A stretch of 64,000 bases of DNA from JAJUFS01 sp964599565 (lineage in GTDB: Bacteria; Pseudomonadota; Gammaproteobacteria; Natronospirales; JAJUFS01): NCBI GenBank assembly GCA_964599565.1, contig CAZRFE010000005.1, positions 5,012 through 69,011 of the forward strand, read 5' to 3'. The first letter of the stretch is position 1, and each line of letters starts with the position of its first letter. The notes under the pieces were generated by a model. That model searched no databases, was not told the DNA's origin, and saw nothing but the letters and a program-made list of their open reading frames with translations. This document shows positions 42,932 through 52,034 of this stretch, piece by piece. Position numbers and translations under genes: made by a program.

Positions 42932-43546
42932 TCACTGGTCGCAGAACGGACCGAACTCGTACCACTTGCGGCACTGGAAGCGCTCCTCGCAGCTTTTCAG
43001 CTGTGCGCCATATTCGCGCGCACGGTAATCCACCTTGCCCGCCACCTTGAGCAGCGACGATTTGCTGCGATAACTGCCGCGTGAGTAACCGCCGTGGCCT
43101 TCGTGGTAGGCAAGGTAGAGATTCTTCGGGTCCCACAGCGAGATGCCGAGCCGGCTGCGGCTGATGTTGTTGTACCAGCCGATGAAATCCAGCGCGTCTT
43201 CCATGTCCGTGCGCGACTTGAACAGCCCGCCGGTTGCGTCCGTGTAATCCTCCCAGGCGGGATCCTGGATCTGCGCGTAGCCTTCCGCGCTCGATGCGCG
43301 GCCGAGCGGGATGAAAAGGAACCAGTCCATCGGCGGCTTCGCGTCGCCGACAAAGCGCGACTCCTGGTGCACGAACGCCATCTGGATGTGGACCGGCGTG
43401 CCCCAGCGCTGCTCGGACGCCTTCGCGTAGTCATACCAGTCGGGATACTCGTCGAAGATCTCGCAGAGATTGCCAACGTGCTGCGGCGGCGCGCTTACGC
43501 AGCCAGCAAGGGCCAAGACCGTGATGAGAAGTAACGACAGCCGCAT
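42932..43546 (-). CDS. Lytic transglycosylase (SLT-type) lipoprotein
   Basis: 204 residues from the ATG giving MRLSLLLITVLALAGC. The lipobox Cys is at residue 16. The SLT-like region has YAKASEQRWGTPVHIQMAFVHQESRF with the catalytic Glu in QESRF, GRASSAEGYAQIQDPAWEDYTDATG, and NLYLAYHEGHGGYSRGSY. The protein would cleave glycan strands at the outer membrane. The conserved layout (YAQIQ, YHEGHGGY) is that of small proteobacterial transglycosylase-like lipoproteins. Confidence 0.85.
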   Translation of the reverse strand: MRLSLLLITVLALAGCVSAPPQHVGNLCEIFDEYPDWYDYAKASEQRWGTPVHIQMAFVHQESRFVGDAKPPMDWFLFIPLGRASSAEGYAQIQDPAWEDYTDATGGLFKSRTDMEDALDFIGWYNNISRSRLGISLWDPKNLYLAYHEGHGGYSRGSYRSKSSLLKVAGKVDYRAREYGAQLKSCEERFQCRKWYEFGPFCDQ

Positions 43547-43723
43547 TCGCACTACTGCATGATTGCCTGCGGCGTTTATAGCAGACCCGCGGCAGCATCC
43601 CAACGCATGCGCGAACGACGACGCGCGCCGCGCGCGAAAGTGGGCGATGTGGATAAACCGTTCCCTCATTTTTCCGGGTTTTGGGCAACAAAAATGCAAT
43701 TCCGTGATGCGGAACGTGAACTT

Positions 43724-43752
43724 TTGACACTCGTCCTCCTCTCACGAAAACT
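43724..43752 (+). promoter_or_regulatory. Candidate sigma-70-type promoter of the DUF6502 gene
   Basis: TTGACA (43724-43729), 17-base spacer, AAAACT (43747-43752), then 54 bases to the start codon. An inverted repeat TTCCG-TGATG-CGGAA at 43700-43714 lies just upstream and may be a regulator site. Confidence 0.4.
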
Positions 43753-43806
43753 AGCCGCCTTGTTCCTCAAGGCCGTCCCACGAGACCCGTGCCGAAGGTG
43801 ACACCC

Positions 43807-44649
43807 ATGTCGATCGCGTTTGCCCCGGACAGTTTCCAGCTAGACATCAAGCGCAAGCTGGTGCGCATGTCGGTGCGCATCCTGCGCCCGCTGATTCGCG
43901 TCCTTCTTCGTCACGGCATGTCCTGCCAGGAATTCACGGAGATCGCGCGCTGGGTGTATGTCGATGTCGCGATGAAGGACAGCGAATTCGCGCTGAAGAG
44001 CCGTTCCAAGCAGTTCAAGTCGCGCGCGGCCGTGATCACCGGCCTGTCGCGCAAGGAAGTGCTGCGCCTGATGGAAGTGCGCGGACCGGAAGAACTCGAG
44101 GAAATCCAGCCGCTGAACCGGGCGGCGCGCGTGCTGACGGGATGGACCGAGAATCCGCTGTTCTGCGAGAAGAAGGACAAGCCGAAACTCCTGCCGATCA
44201 AGGGCGGCAACGGCTCGTTCCATCACCTGGTGCGGCTTTACAGCGGCGACGTTCCGCCGCGTGCCGTGCTTGACGAACTGCGCCGCTGCGGCGCCGTGGA
44301 AATCATCGATGCCGACAGCGTGCGCCTGAAACGCTTCGCGTATTTTCCCGCGCTCGACTCGCAGGCAGGCATCGAGCTGTTCGAGCATCTCGCGGGCGAT
44401 GCGCTCGAGACGCTGGATCACAACGCGCGCAATCACGCGAAGGAAGGCGAAGGCTTTCCGTTCCGCCAGGCGTTCTCGCTGCGCCTGCCGGAAAGCGCGC
44501 TGCCCGAGGTGCGCACGTACCTGCGCAAGGAAATCGAGAACCTTTCGCGCAAGGCGCATCACTTCATTTCCGAGCGCGAAGACAAGACGAAGCGACCGGG
44601 GAAGAAGCATCATCGCGCGGGGCTCGGATTGTTCTACTTCGAGTCCTGA
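43807..44649 (+). CDS. DUF6502 family protein, paralog 2
   Basis: 280 residues. It shares with the 37815 gene LRPLIRVLLRHGMSCQEFTEIARWVYVDVAM, SRAAVITGLSRKEVLRLM, NRAARVLTGW and GSFHHLVRLYSGDVPPRAVLDELRRCGAVE. The C-terminus is basic (EDKTKRPGKKHHRAGLGLFYFES) where paralog 1 has a shorter tail. The function is unknown; the HTH-like middle and basic tail suggest nucleic-acid binding. It stands alone and has a clear promoter and terminator. Confidence 0.8.
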   Translation: MSIAFAPDSFQLDIKRKLVRMSVRILRPLIRVLLRHGMSCQEFTEIARWVYVDVAMKDSEFALKSRSKQFKSRAAVITGLSRKEVLRLMEVRGPEELEEIQPLNRAARVLTGWTENPLFCEKKDKPKLLPIKGGNGSFHHLVRLYSGDVPPRAVLDELRRCGAVEIIDADSVRLKRFAYFPALDSQAGIELFEHLAGDALETLDHNARNHAKEGEGFPFRQAFSLRLPESALPEVRTYLRKEIENLSRKAHHFISEREDKTKRPGKKHHRAGLGLFYFES

Positions 44650-44656
44650 AAAAAAA

Positions 44657-44673
44657 GCCCGGCATTGCCGGGC
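44657..44673. terminator. Bidirectional terminator
   Basis: AAAAAA-GCCCGGC-ATT-GCCGGGC-TTTTT between the DUF6502 gene and the convergent GGDEF-EAL gene. Confidence 0.88.
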
Positions 44674-44681
44674 TTTTTCAT

Positions 44682-47090
44682 TCATGACGCGTTGAATGCG
44701 AACCAGCGTCGCCAGCCGCGCCCGGGACGGCGCGACAGGAATTCCGCCGCTTCATCCGCAGGTGCCGGCGCGCCGAGCAGCCGGCCCTGTCCACGACGTA
44801 CGCCGAGACGCCGCAGTCTCGCGAGCTGCGTCGGTTCTTCCACGCCTTCCGCGATGATGTCCGTGCCGATCGCGCGCGCGAGTTCCACGATCGAGCGCAG
44901 CACCTGCTGGCCGCGCCGGGAACGGTCCGCCTCGGCGACAAACGAGCGATCGATCTTGAGCGTGTCGAGCGGGTAGCGGTTGAGATGCGCGAACGACGAA
45001 TAGCCCGTACCGAAGTCATCGAGCAGCAAGCGCAGGTTCAGCGCGCGCAGTTTTTCCAGCCGGTCGGCGGCCATGCGCGCATTGCCCATGAATATCGATT
45101 CCGTCAGCTCGAGATGCAGTGTGCCGGGCTCGATGGACGAGCGGCGCAGCAGGTTGCGCACCTGGCTTTCGAGCTGCGGGTGGTGGAACTGCCGATGCGC
45201 GATGTTCACGCTCATGAAAAGCGCAGGATGCGTCTGCTGCCAGGTTTCCAGCTGGCGCAATGCTTCCTCGAGCACCCATTGCCCGAGCGGCAGGATGAGG
45301 CCGGTTTCCTCGGCGACGGCGAGAAATTCGCCAGGCAGCAGCAGGCCGAGCTGGGGATGGCGCCACCGCACCAGGGCTTCGAAGCCGAGAACCGACTGGT
45401 CGCGCAGATCACGGATCGGCTGGTAATGCAGTTCGAATTCGCGGCGGTCAAGCGCGAGCCTCAAGTCCGTTTCCAGCTGCAGGCGCCAGCGTGCGGTGTC
45501 GTGCATGCGCCGGTCGAAAACCGCGATCCCGGCCGTGCCGCCCTTGCCGCTGTACATCGCCGTATCGGCGTCGCGCAGCAGTTCATCGGGCGATTCGTAT
45601 TCGTCGCTGCCGAAGGCGATGCCGATGCTGGCCTTCGTGAAGATCTCGGTGCCGTTGACGCTGAACGGATGCGTGAGCGCGTCGCGGATGCGGTGTGCGG
45701 TATGCATCGCGACTTCCGGCGTGGGGACCTGTTCGAGCAGCAGCGTGAATTCGTCGCCGCCGTGCCGGCTCACGACATCCCACGGTTGCAGGCAGTCGCG
45801 GATGCGGCGCGCGATGGCGCGCAGAAGCTCGTCGCCGACAACGTGGCCGAGCGAATCGTTGACGACCTTGAAGCCGTCGAGATCGAGGAAGCACACGGCG
45901 TAGTCGTGACGGCCGTCGATGCGGCCGCGGCGCATCGCGCGTTTCAGCCGTTCGAGGAACAGGAGGCGGTTCGGAAGCTCGGTCAGCGGATCGTGCGTGG
46001 CGTTGTGCCGCAGCCGGCGCTCGATGCGTTTCTGTTCGCGGATGTCCATCACGGTGCCGGTGGATACCGGTACGCCGTCTTCCTGTTCCAGCAGGCTGGT
46101 GGTCACGATGACTTCGACGCGTTGCTGGCCGTCGCGGTGGAGCAGCGTCGTTTCAAACGATTCCGGCGAGTCGCACTCGCACTGCTCGAAGCGGCCATCG
46201 GCGTCGGACAAGGCTTCCGGCGCGTGGATGTCGCGGAAGCTGCGGCCGACGAGTTCGTGCTCGGTGTAGCCCGTCATCTTCGCGAACGCGGCGTTCACGT
46301 ACGTATAAATGCCGTTGCGGTTCACGAACACGCCGACATGGCTGTTGTCGACCAGCGCGCGGTAGCGCTGTTCGGACTGGCGCAGCGCGGATTCAGCCAG
46401 GCGTCGCGCGGTGACGTCCTGCAGCGCGCCCTCGTAGTAGCGCACGGTGCCGTCGGTGTCGCGGACCGCGCGACCGTGCTCGAGCACCCACACGATGCTG
46501 CCGTCCCGGCGTCGCAGCGGATACTCGACATGCGCGCCGGCCGATCCGGACAGGCTTTCGAGCAATTCGTCGCGCTGGCGGGTTTCGAGATACAGCTCGA
46601 AGATATCGGCCACGCAGCTCAGGAGATCGGTGACGTCGCGGTAGCCGAGCAGGTCGGCCAGCGCGGCGTTCGCCTCGATGAAATGACCGTCCGCCGTGCT
46701 CCGGTACATGCCGATGACGGAATTCTCGAAGAAGTCGCGGTAGGAATCGTCGTGCGAATCGTTCGCGGCCGGCGCCTTGAGCACGCTGATGTCGACGAGC
46801 GTGCCCTCGACGCCCTGCAGGCGGCCGCTCGGATCGCGCAGCGCGCGCGCGTACTCGGCGACCCACAGCCGGCTGCCGTCCTTGCGCAGGATCTCGGCTT
46901 CGAGCCGATGCACGTTGCCGTGCGCGTCGAGCGTTTCAAGGAGGCGGTCGCGGTGATCGGGCGTTGCGTAGATCTGGTGGCGGATGTCGGTGATCGCGGT
47001 TTTCGCTTCTTCCGCAGAGGAATAGCCGAGGAGTTCCGCAAGACGCGGATGCAGGTCAAGAAACTGGCCGGCTAGGGTACTCTGGTACAT
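44682..47090 (-). CDS. PAS-GGDEF-EAL c-di-GMP signalling protein
   Basis: About 802 residues from the ATG at 47090; TTG at 47126 is also open and the start is uncertain. Three PAS domains come first (around residues 5-110, 115-235 and 245-365), each with typical DGSRLWVAEYARAL / DGSIVWVLEHGRAV / IYTYVNAAFAKMTGY patterns. The GGDEF domain has the intact signature SRHGGDEFTLL. The EAL domain has FEALVRWRHP, VNIAHRQF, LELTES, LLDDFGTGYSSF and IIAEGVEE. The last motif is altered (GQGRLLGAP). It has no membrane helix or signal. It probably both makes and degrades c-di-GMP. It is divergent from the receiver/GGDEF-like gene. Confidence 0.9.
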   Translation of the reverse strand: MYQSTLAGQFLDLHPRLAELLGYSSAEEAKTAITDIRHQIYATPDHRDRLLETLDAHGNVHRLEAEILRKDGSRLWVAEYARALRDPSGRLQGVEGTLVDISVLKAPAANDSHDDSYRDFFENSVIGMYRSTADGHFIEANAALADLLGYRDVTDLLSCVADIFELYLETRQRDELLESLSGSAGAHVEYPLRRRDGSIVWVLEHGRAVRDTDGTVRYYEGALQDVTARRLAESALRQSEQRYRALVDNSHVGVFVNRNGIYTYVNAAFAKMTGYTEHELVGRSFRDIHAPEALSDADGRFEQCECDSPESFETTLLHRDGQQRVEVIVTTSLLEQEDGVPVSTGTVMDIREQKRIERRLRHNATHDPLTELPNRLLFLERLKRAMRRGRIDGRHDYAVCFLDLDGFKVVNDSLGHVVGDELLRAIARRIRDCLQPWDVVSRHGGDEFTLLLEQVPTPEVAMHTAHRIRDALTHPFSVNGTEIFTKASIGIAFGSDEYESPDELLRDADTAMYSGKGGTAGIAVFDRRMHDTARWRLQLETDLRLALDRREFELHYQPIRDLRDQSVLGFEALVRWRHPQLGLLLPGEFLAVAEETGLILPLGQWVLEEALRQLETWQQTHPALFMSVNIAHRQFHHPQLESQVRNLLRRSSIEPGTLHLELTESIFMGNARMAADRLEKLRALNLRLLLDDFGTGYSSFAHLNRYPLDTLKIDRSFVAEADRSRRGQQVLRSIVELARAIGTDIIAEGVEEPTQLARLRRLGVRRGQGRLLGAPAPADEAAEFLSRRPGRGWRRWFAFNAS

Positions 47091-47303
47091 CTTCGGGTAC
47101 GGAAGGATCACTTGAGGGTCGCACAAAGCCCGCGATGATCCGGGAAGGAACCGGCACGGTCAACAATTCCGGATGAACGGTCAGGAATTGTTCCGCGTTG
47201 CCCGGGACGGCGATTTTGCGCGCTGCGCGCACCCGACGCGCTATGATTATTGTCAACTCGTTGCGTGCTTTCGAAGGGAAAGACGCCGACCCGGAGTCCT
47301 GAA

Positions 47304-48422
47304 ATGACGGATGTTCCACCGCTCGACAAAGGCGCCGACGGCCGTGCGCGCGTCCTGCTTGCCGATGATTCCAAGGTGATCCGCACCTCCGCCGCCCGCA
47401 TCCTGGGCGAGGAGTTCGACGTGCTGCTCGCCGTCGACGGCCAGGACGCCTGGGACCAGATCGCGCAGCAGAACGACATCAGCGCGGTGTTCACGGACAT
47501 CGGCATGCCGTACGTGGACGGTCTGGCGCTGCTCGCGAAGATTCGCGGCCACGCGGAGGAAGGCATCAGCTCGCTGCCAGTGATCATCGTCACGGGCGAC
47601 GAGACCGACCAGGCGCGCGAGGACGCGCTCGCCCGCGGCGCGACGGATTTCATCACCAAGCCATTCAATCGCATCGACCTGCTGGCACGTGCGCGTTCGC
47701 ACGCCAGCGCGCAGCGCGAGCGACGCGAACTTGCGGCCTACACGACGATCGACAGGCTCACGCGGCTCGGCAACGAACAGCATTTCCACGACAAGCTGAA
47801 CGAAGCGCGCTCCTTCGCCGTCCGCCACGCCCAGCCGCTGTCCGTGCTGCGGCTGCACATCGATGACCTGAAGGGCGTGGTGAAGCAGATCGGCAAGGAC
47901 ACGTTCCTGCGCCGCATGCGTGAACTCGGCGCCGTCATCAAGGCGTGCATCCGCAACGAGGACACCGCGGCGCGCACGGAAGCGGTGCATTTCGGCATCA
48001 TCAGCCCTGTCTGCGACGTCGAGGGCGCGCGCAAGCTCGCAAGACGCATCCAGGCAACGGTCGCAGCGGCCGGCAAGCGGGCCGGCTGGGAAGTGCCGCT
48101 GACGCTGAGCATCGGCATCACCGCGCCCTCGCTTTTCCCTGATGCCAGTGTCGAAACCATCATCAGTGATGCGCAGGAAGCCGCCCGTGACGCAGAACGC
48201 CAGGGGCCGGGGTCGATTGTCGTCAGTGCGACGACGCGTGCTGCGGGCGGCGGGGAATCACGTCCGCTTGAACTTGGCGCGGCGCTGAAACTGCTTGCCG
48301 AAGGGCGCGAGGAGCCGGTGAAAGCGCAACTCCGTGAGCTCGTAGGGCGTCTCGCGCCGTTGCTGAAACTCGCGCATCGCACGGATGCGGAGTTGCTGAG
48401 GCAGGTGCTCGAGCAACGCTAG
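47304..48422 (+). CDS. Response regulator with degenerate GGDEF-like domain
   Basis: 372 residues; CCGGAG lies eight bases before the ATG. The receiver domain has acidic D21/D22, phosphoacceptor D65 in FTDIGMPYVDG, T97 and K119 (FITKPFN). The second domain keeps the GGDEF entry motif (IDRLTRLGNEQHFHDKL) and the C-terminal SIGI strand, but the active-site signature is replaced by ARTEAVHFGI, so it should not make c-di-GMP. It may bind it or act by protein contact. It is divergent from the PAS-GGDEF-EAL gene, with 213 bases between them. Confidence 0.85.
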   Translation: MTDVPPLDKGADGRARVLLADDSKVIRTSAARILGEEFDVLLAVDGQDAWDQIAQQNDISAVFTDIGMPYVDGLALLAKIRGHAEEGISSLPVIIVTGDETDQAREDALARGATDFITKPFNRIDLLARARSHASAQRERRELAAYTTIDRLTRLGNEQHFHDKLNEARSFAVRHAQPLSVLRLHIDDLKGVVKQIGKDTFLRRMRELGAVIKACIRNEDTAARTEAVHFGIISPVCDVEGARKLARRIQATVAAAGKRAGWEVPLTLSIGITAPSLFPDASVETIISDAQEAARDAERQGPGSIVVSATTRAAGGGESRPLELGAALKLLAEGREEPVKAQLRELVGRLAPLLKLAHRTDAELLRQVLEQR

Positions 48423-48425
48423 CCG

Positions 48426-48821
48426 TCAGTCTCCCTCGGTGTAGGGGACGACTTCCACGTTCGGGTCGTTGCCCCCGTCAACCGGTTTCGTGACCGCAGC
48501 GTCATCCAGGCAGCGATGAATCTCGTAGCGGCGCGCGCCGTCCTTGACCGGACCCAGCGGCACGACGGTGTCGCCGCCGAGTTTCGCCGCGTGATTGCGC
48601 GCAAGCACGTGCAGGTCCTCGACGACTTCCTCGTCATGGCGTTCCAGCACGCCGACCTTGTCGAGGACGCTGACGCTCACCTTGCCGAGGGATTCGCAGC
48701 TGGCTGTCAGCCGTTCGGGCGGAAGGACGAGGATCTCGCCCGCGCCTTTCTCAAGCGTGACCCAGGAACACGCGGCGAGACCGAGGACAAGGGGCAGGCA
48801 GGCAACGGACAGGCGATACAT
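48426..48821 (-). CDS. DUF4156 family lipoprotein
   Basis: 131 residues from the ATG giving MYRLSVACLPLVLGLAAC. The lipobox Cys is at residue 18. The mature part (SWVTLEKGAGEILVL, CESLGKVSVSVLDKVGVLER, LARNHAAKLGGDTVVPLG, RYEIHRC) fits DUF4156, outer-membrane lipoproteins of unknown role. It is convergent with the receiver gene, three bases apart. Confidence 0.85.
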   Translation of the reverse strand: MYRLSVACLPLVLGLAACSWVTLEKGAGEILVLPPERLTASCESLGKVSVSVLDKVGVLERHDEEVVEDLHVLARNHAAKLGGDTVVPLGPVKDGARRYEIHRCLDDAAVTKPVDGGNDPNVEVVPYTEGD

Positions 48822-48959
48822 GGCGAATCTCCGGAACTGGGGCGCAAACACGAGCATAACGGATGTATGGCTTGTGTCTGCCACACGCCTCACAGCAGGG
48901 AAAATCATCCACGCCGTGATGCCTTTCCGTTCCTGGTTAGTCCGCCTAAACTGAAAGCC

Positions 48960-49325
48960 ATGGGCATACATGATCGAATCCGCGAAGCCCGCGAGCAGGC
49001 GGGCGTCTCGCAGACGGAACTGGCGCGCCTGCTCGGCGTGACACGAAGCGCGTGCAGCCAGTGGGAATCCGACCACGGCACGGCGCCGCGGCGCGAACGC
49101 CTGGAACAGCTGGCAGGACTGCTCGGCGTCAGTTTCGAGTGGCTGGCCACGGGGAAGGGGAACGCCGGCATCGCGATTGTCGAGCCCGGCCCTGCCGCGC
49201 CCGCCGACCTGCCGGCCGATCAGCGGGAACTCCTGATGCTGTACCGTCGCCTGCCCGCGCGTTTCCGCCTTGCGGCACTGAACCTGCTTCGCGACCTGCA
49301 GTCCGATCGCGGCGGATCTTCCTGA
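48960..49325 (+). CDS. XRE family HTH regulator with a C-terminal extension
   Basis: 121 residues. The HTH_3 domain is at residues 1-60: IHDRIREAREQAGVSQTELARLLGVTRSACSQWESD and RRERLEQLAGLLGVSFEWLATG. The rest is a Pro/Ala linker and a helix (LLMLYRRLPARFRLAALNLL). Phage-repressor-like N-termini of this kind act as transcriptional repressors. No phage genes lie nearby. No divergent operator is obvious. Confidence 0.83.
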   Translation: MGIHDRIREAREQAGVSQTELARLLGVTRSACSQWESDHGTAPRRERLEQLAGLLGVSFEWLATGKGNAGIAIVEPGPAAPADLPADQRELLMLYRRLPARFRLAALNLLRDLQSDRGGSS

Positions 49326-49436
49326 TTTTCCTGAACCTGCGGGCCTTCGCGCTGTCGAAGCTGCCTGTCGTACGGCTGCGTGGTGCTACCATCACGCGGC
49401 CACGTGTGGTGCAAACCAACATCTAGGGGACCTGAA

Positions 49437-51521
49437 ATGAAGAAACTGAACGGTGCAGCCGGCGCTGCGGTCCGTGCAACGATCATGGCCGCCGGCATGA
49501 CGGCCCTGCTCGCGGCCTGCGGACAACAGGGCGAACCGGCTGCGGATGCGAAGACTGTCGAGCAGAAGCCGCTGGTTTCGGGTATCGACAAGTCCAATTT
49601 CGACACGAGCGTGCGGCCGCAGGATGATTTCTTCCGCTATGTGAACGGTGGCTGGCTCGCGCGCACGGAGATTCCGGCGGACAAGTCCAACTACGGCTCC
49701 TTCAATGTGCTGGCCGACAACGCGGAAGTGCAGTTGCGCCAGATCATCGAGGAAGCGGCGGCCGCGAACGCGGCGGCGGGCACGGACACGCAGAAGGTCG
49801 GCGATTTCTATTCGACATTCATGGATGAAACGGCGGTTGAAGCGCTGGGCATGAAGCCTGTGAAGCCGCAGCTCGACGCCATCGCAGCGATCGCCGATCA
49901 CGAGCAGGTGCTCGCGCACATGGCCGAGATGTTCACGCTGGGCGTCGACGTTCCGGTGGCGGGTTTCGTCGGTGCCGACGCCAAGAACTCCACGCAGTAC
50001 GCGCTGATTCTCTGGCAGAACGGGCTCGGCATGCCGGACCGCGATTACTACCTCTCCGATGACCAGAAGTTCAGCGACCTGCGCGCTGCATACGTCGACT
50101 ATGTCGAGACCATGCTGACGAAGATCGGTCACGAAAATGCGCGCGATGCCGCGGAGCGCATTCTCGCGCTGGAAACGCGCATCGCCGAGAACCACTGGAC
50201 GAACGTCGAGAACCGCGACGACAACAAGACCTACAACAAGGTCGCCGTCGCGGACCTGGGCGCGCAGTTCGGCGGTTTCGACTGGGCGCAGTTCCTGGAG
50301 CTTTCCGGCGCCGGCAAGGCGGCGGACGTGATCGTTTCGCAGCCGAGCTATTTCGAGGCATTCGCGAGCATGTTCCGCGAGGTGCCGGTGGACACGTGGA
50401 AGGATTATATGAGCTTCCACACCATCAGCAATTTCGCGCCGCTGCTGTCTGGCGAGTTCGTTGATGCGAGCTTCGACTTCTACGGCAAGACGCTGCGCGG
50501 CATCCAGGAAAACCGTCCGCGCTGGAAGCGTGGCGTTTCCGCCGTCGAAGGCGCGCTTGGCGAAGTCGTCGGCAAGCTCTACGTCGAGCGGCACTTCTCG
50601 CCGGAAGCGAAGGCGCGCATGGTCGATCTCGTCGACAACCTGCTCGCCGCGTTCGATGCCGGCATCGACGAGCTCGAGTGGATGGGGCCGGAAACGAAGA
50701 AGGCCGCGCACGAGAAACTCTCGAAGTTCACGGTGAAGATCGGTTACCCGGACAAGTGGAAGGACTACTCCGCGCTCGAAGTGGTCGAAGGCGATCTCGT
50801 CGGCAACGTGATCCGTTCGCGTGAAGTCGAGAATGCGCGCGAGCTTGCCAAGCTCGGCAAGCCCGTCGACAAGAGCGAGTGGTTCATGACGCCGCAGACG
50901 GTCAACGCCTATTACAACCCGACGACGAACGAGATCGCGTTCCCGGCCGCGATCCTGCAGCCGCCGTTCTTCAACATGGAAGCGGACGATGCCGTGAACT
51001 ACGGCGCGATCGGCGGCGTCATCGGTCATGAAATCAGCCACGGTTTCGATGATTCCGGCGCGGACTACGACGGCGACGGCAATCTGCGCAACTGGTTCAC
51101 CGAGCAGGATCTCGTCGAGTTCAACGCGCGTGGCAAGGCATTGTCCGCGCAGTACAGCGAGTTCAGCCCGATCGATGGCATGCACGTCAATGGCGACCTC
51201 ACGCTCGGCGAGAACATCGGCGACCTGTCGGGCCTGACGATCGCGTACAAGGCCTACCAGCGTTCGTTGAACGGGGAGCCGGCACCGGTCATCGACGACC
51301 TGACAGGCGATCAGCGCTTCTTCCTCGGCTGGGCACAGGTGTGGCAGCGCAAGTACCGCGAGGAGGAACTCGTCAACCGTCTGAAGACGGATCCGCACTC
51401 GCCGTCCGAGTTCCGCGCCAACGGCGTGGTGCGCAACATGCCGCAGTTCTACGAGGCCTTCGGCGTGAAGGAAGGGGATGGAATGTATCTGCCGGAGAGC
51501 GAGCGCGTCGCCATCTGGTAG
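49437..51521 (+). CDS. M13 family zinc metallopeptidase (PepO-like lipoprotein)
   Basis: 694 residues; AGGGGA lies seven bases before the ATG. A lipoprotein signal ends MTALLAACGQQ with Cys near residue 28. The N-terminal M13 region starts GIDKSNFDTSVRPQDDFFRYVNGGWL. The active site is GHEISHGFDDSGADYDGDGN near residue 530 (HExxH with the two zinc His), the third zinc ligand is the Glu in LGENIGDLSGL near 590, and the conserved NAYYNPTTNEIAFPAAIL lies before. The C-terminus is the usual CxxW-like end without Cys (ESERVAIW). It would degrade peptides in the periplasm. Confidence 0.96.
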   Translation: MKKLNGAAGAAVRATIMAAGMTALLAACGQQGEPAADAKTVEQKPLVSGIDKSNFDTSVRPQDDFFRYVNGGWLARTEIPADKSNYGSFNVLADNAEVQLRQIIEEAAAANAAAGTDTQKVGDFYSTFMDETAVEALGMKPVKPQLDAIAAIADHEQVLAHMAEMFTLGVDVPVAGFVGADAKNSTQYALILWQNGLGMPDRDYYLSDDQKFSDLRAAYVDYVETMLTKIGHENARDAAERILALETRIAENHWTNVENRDDNKTYNKVAVADLGAQFGGFDWAQFLELSGAGKAADVIVSQPSYFEAFASMFREVPVDTWKDYMSFHTISNFAPLLSGEFVDASFDFYGKTLRGIQENRPRWKRGVSAVEGALGEVVGKLYVERHFSPEAKARMVDLVDNLLAAFDAGIDELEWMGPETKKAAHEKLSKFTVKIGYPDKWKDYSALEVVEGDLVGNVIRSREVENARELAKLGKPVDKSEWFMTPQTVNAYYNPTTNEIAFPAAILQPPFFNMEADDAVNYGAIGGVIGHEISHGFDDSGADYDGDGNLRNWFTEQDLVEFNARGKALSAQYSEFSPIDGMHVNGDLTLGENIGDLSGLTIAYKAYQRSLNGEPAPVIDDLTGDQRFFLGWAQVWQRKYREEELVNRLKTDPHSPSEFRANGVVRNMPQFYEAFGVKEGDGMYLPESERVAIW

Positions 51522-51573
51522 TGCTGGTGCAGGCGCGCTTTCGCCGCGGCGAGGCGCTCCTGCATGTTTCCCG

Positions 51574-51602
51574 AAAAACCGGCATCATGCATGCCGGTTT
51601 TT
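51574..51602. terminator. Bidirectional terminator between the peptidase and DUF2721 genes
   Basis: AAAAACCGGCAT-CATGC-ATGCCGGTTTTT with T-rich sequence on both strands. On the plus strand it ends the peptidase gene. On the minus strand it would end any RNA that reads antisense through DUF2721. Confidence 0.9.
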
Positions 51603-51620
51603 CTTTTCCAGGTCGGGCAC

Positions 51621-52031
51621 ATGGAACTCACCCTCACCACGCCGGCGCTGCTGTTCCCGACGATTTCCCTGCTGCTGCTCGCCTACACCAATCGCTTTCT
51701 CGCGATTGCGAATGCAATTCGCAGCCTGCACGCGAAATACGAGAGCCAGCCGTCGGACAACGTGCTCGGCCAGATCGACAGTCTGCGCCAGCGCGTGCGC
51801 ATCATCCGCAACATGCAGGCGCTCGGCATCAGCAGCCTGCTCCTGTGCGTGCTCAGCATGATCGTGATCTACGTTGGCTGGCAGGACGCTGCGAAGGTCC
51901 TGTTCGGTGTGTCGCTGGTGCTGCTGCTGGTGTCGCTTGCGTTTTCGTTCCGCGAGATACAGCTTTCGGTGAACGCGCTGAACCTGTTGCTCAAGGATCT
52001 GCGTGCGGATCACCGGAACGGCGAGGAATAA
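51621..52031 (+). CDS. DUF2721 family membrane protein
   Basis: 136 residues, beginning 18 bases after the terminator at 51602. Three hydrophobic helices: TPALLFPTISLLLLAYTNRFLAI at the N-terminus, then MQALGISSLLLCVLSMIVIYVGW near residue 72 and VLFGVSLVLLLVSLAFSF near 97. The segment between the first two (SLRQRVRIIRNM) is basic, and the end (REIQLSVNALNLLLKDL) is helical. This is the DUF2721 layout; function unknown. It has no ribosome site of note. Its only downstream neighbour is the hairpin and riboswitch described below, which read in the opposite direction. Confidence 0.85.
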   Translation: MELTLTTPALLFPTISLLLLAYTNRFLAIANAIRSLHAKYESQPSDNVLGQIDSLRQRVRIIRNMQALGISSLLLCVLSMIVIYVGWQDAAKVLFGVSLVLLLVSLAFSFREIQLSVNALNLLLKDLRADHRNGEE

Positions 52032-52034
52032 AAC

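Noticed and set aside
44985..47075. 696-residue plus-strand frame opposite the GGDEF-EAL gene
   Set aside because: It is the antisense of the PAS-GGDEF-EAL gene, with no recognisable domain and an Arg/Val/Glu-rich pattern.
49392..51398. 668-residue minus-strand frame opposite the M13 peptidase
   Set aside because: Antisense shadow of the peptidase gene; no motif, no ribosome site.
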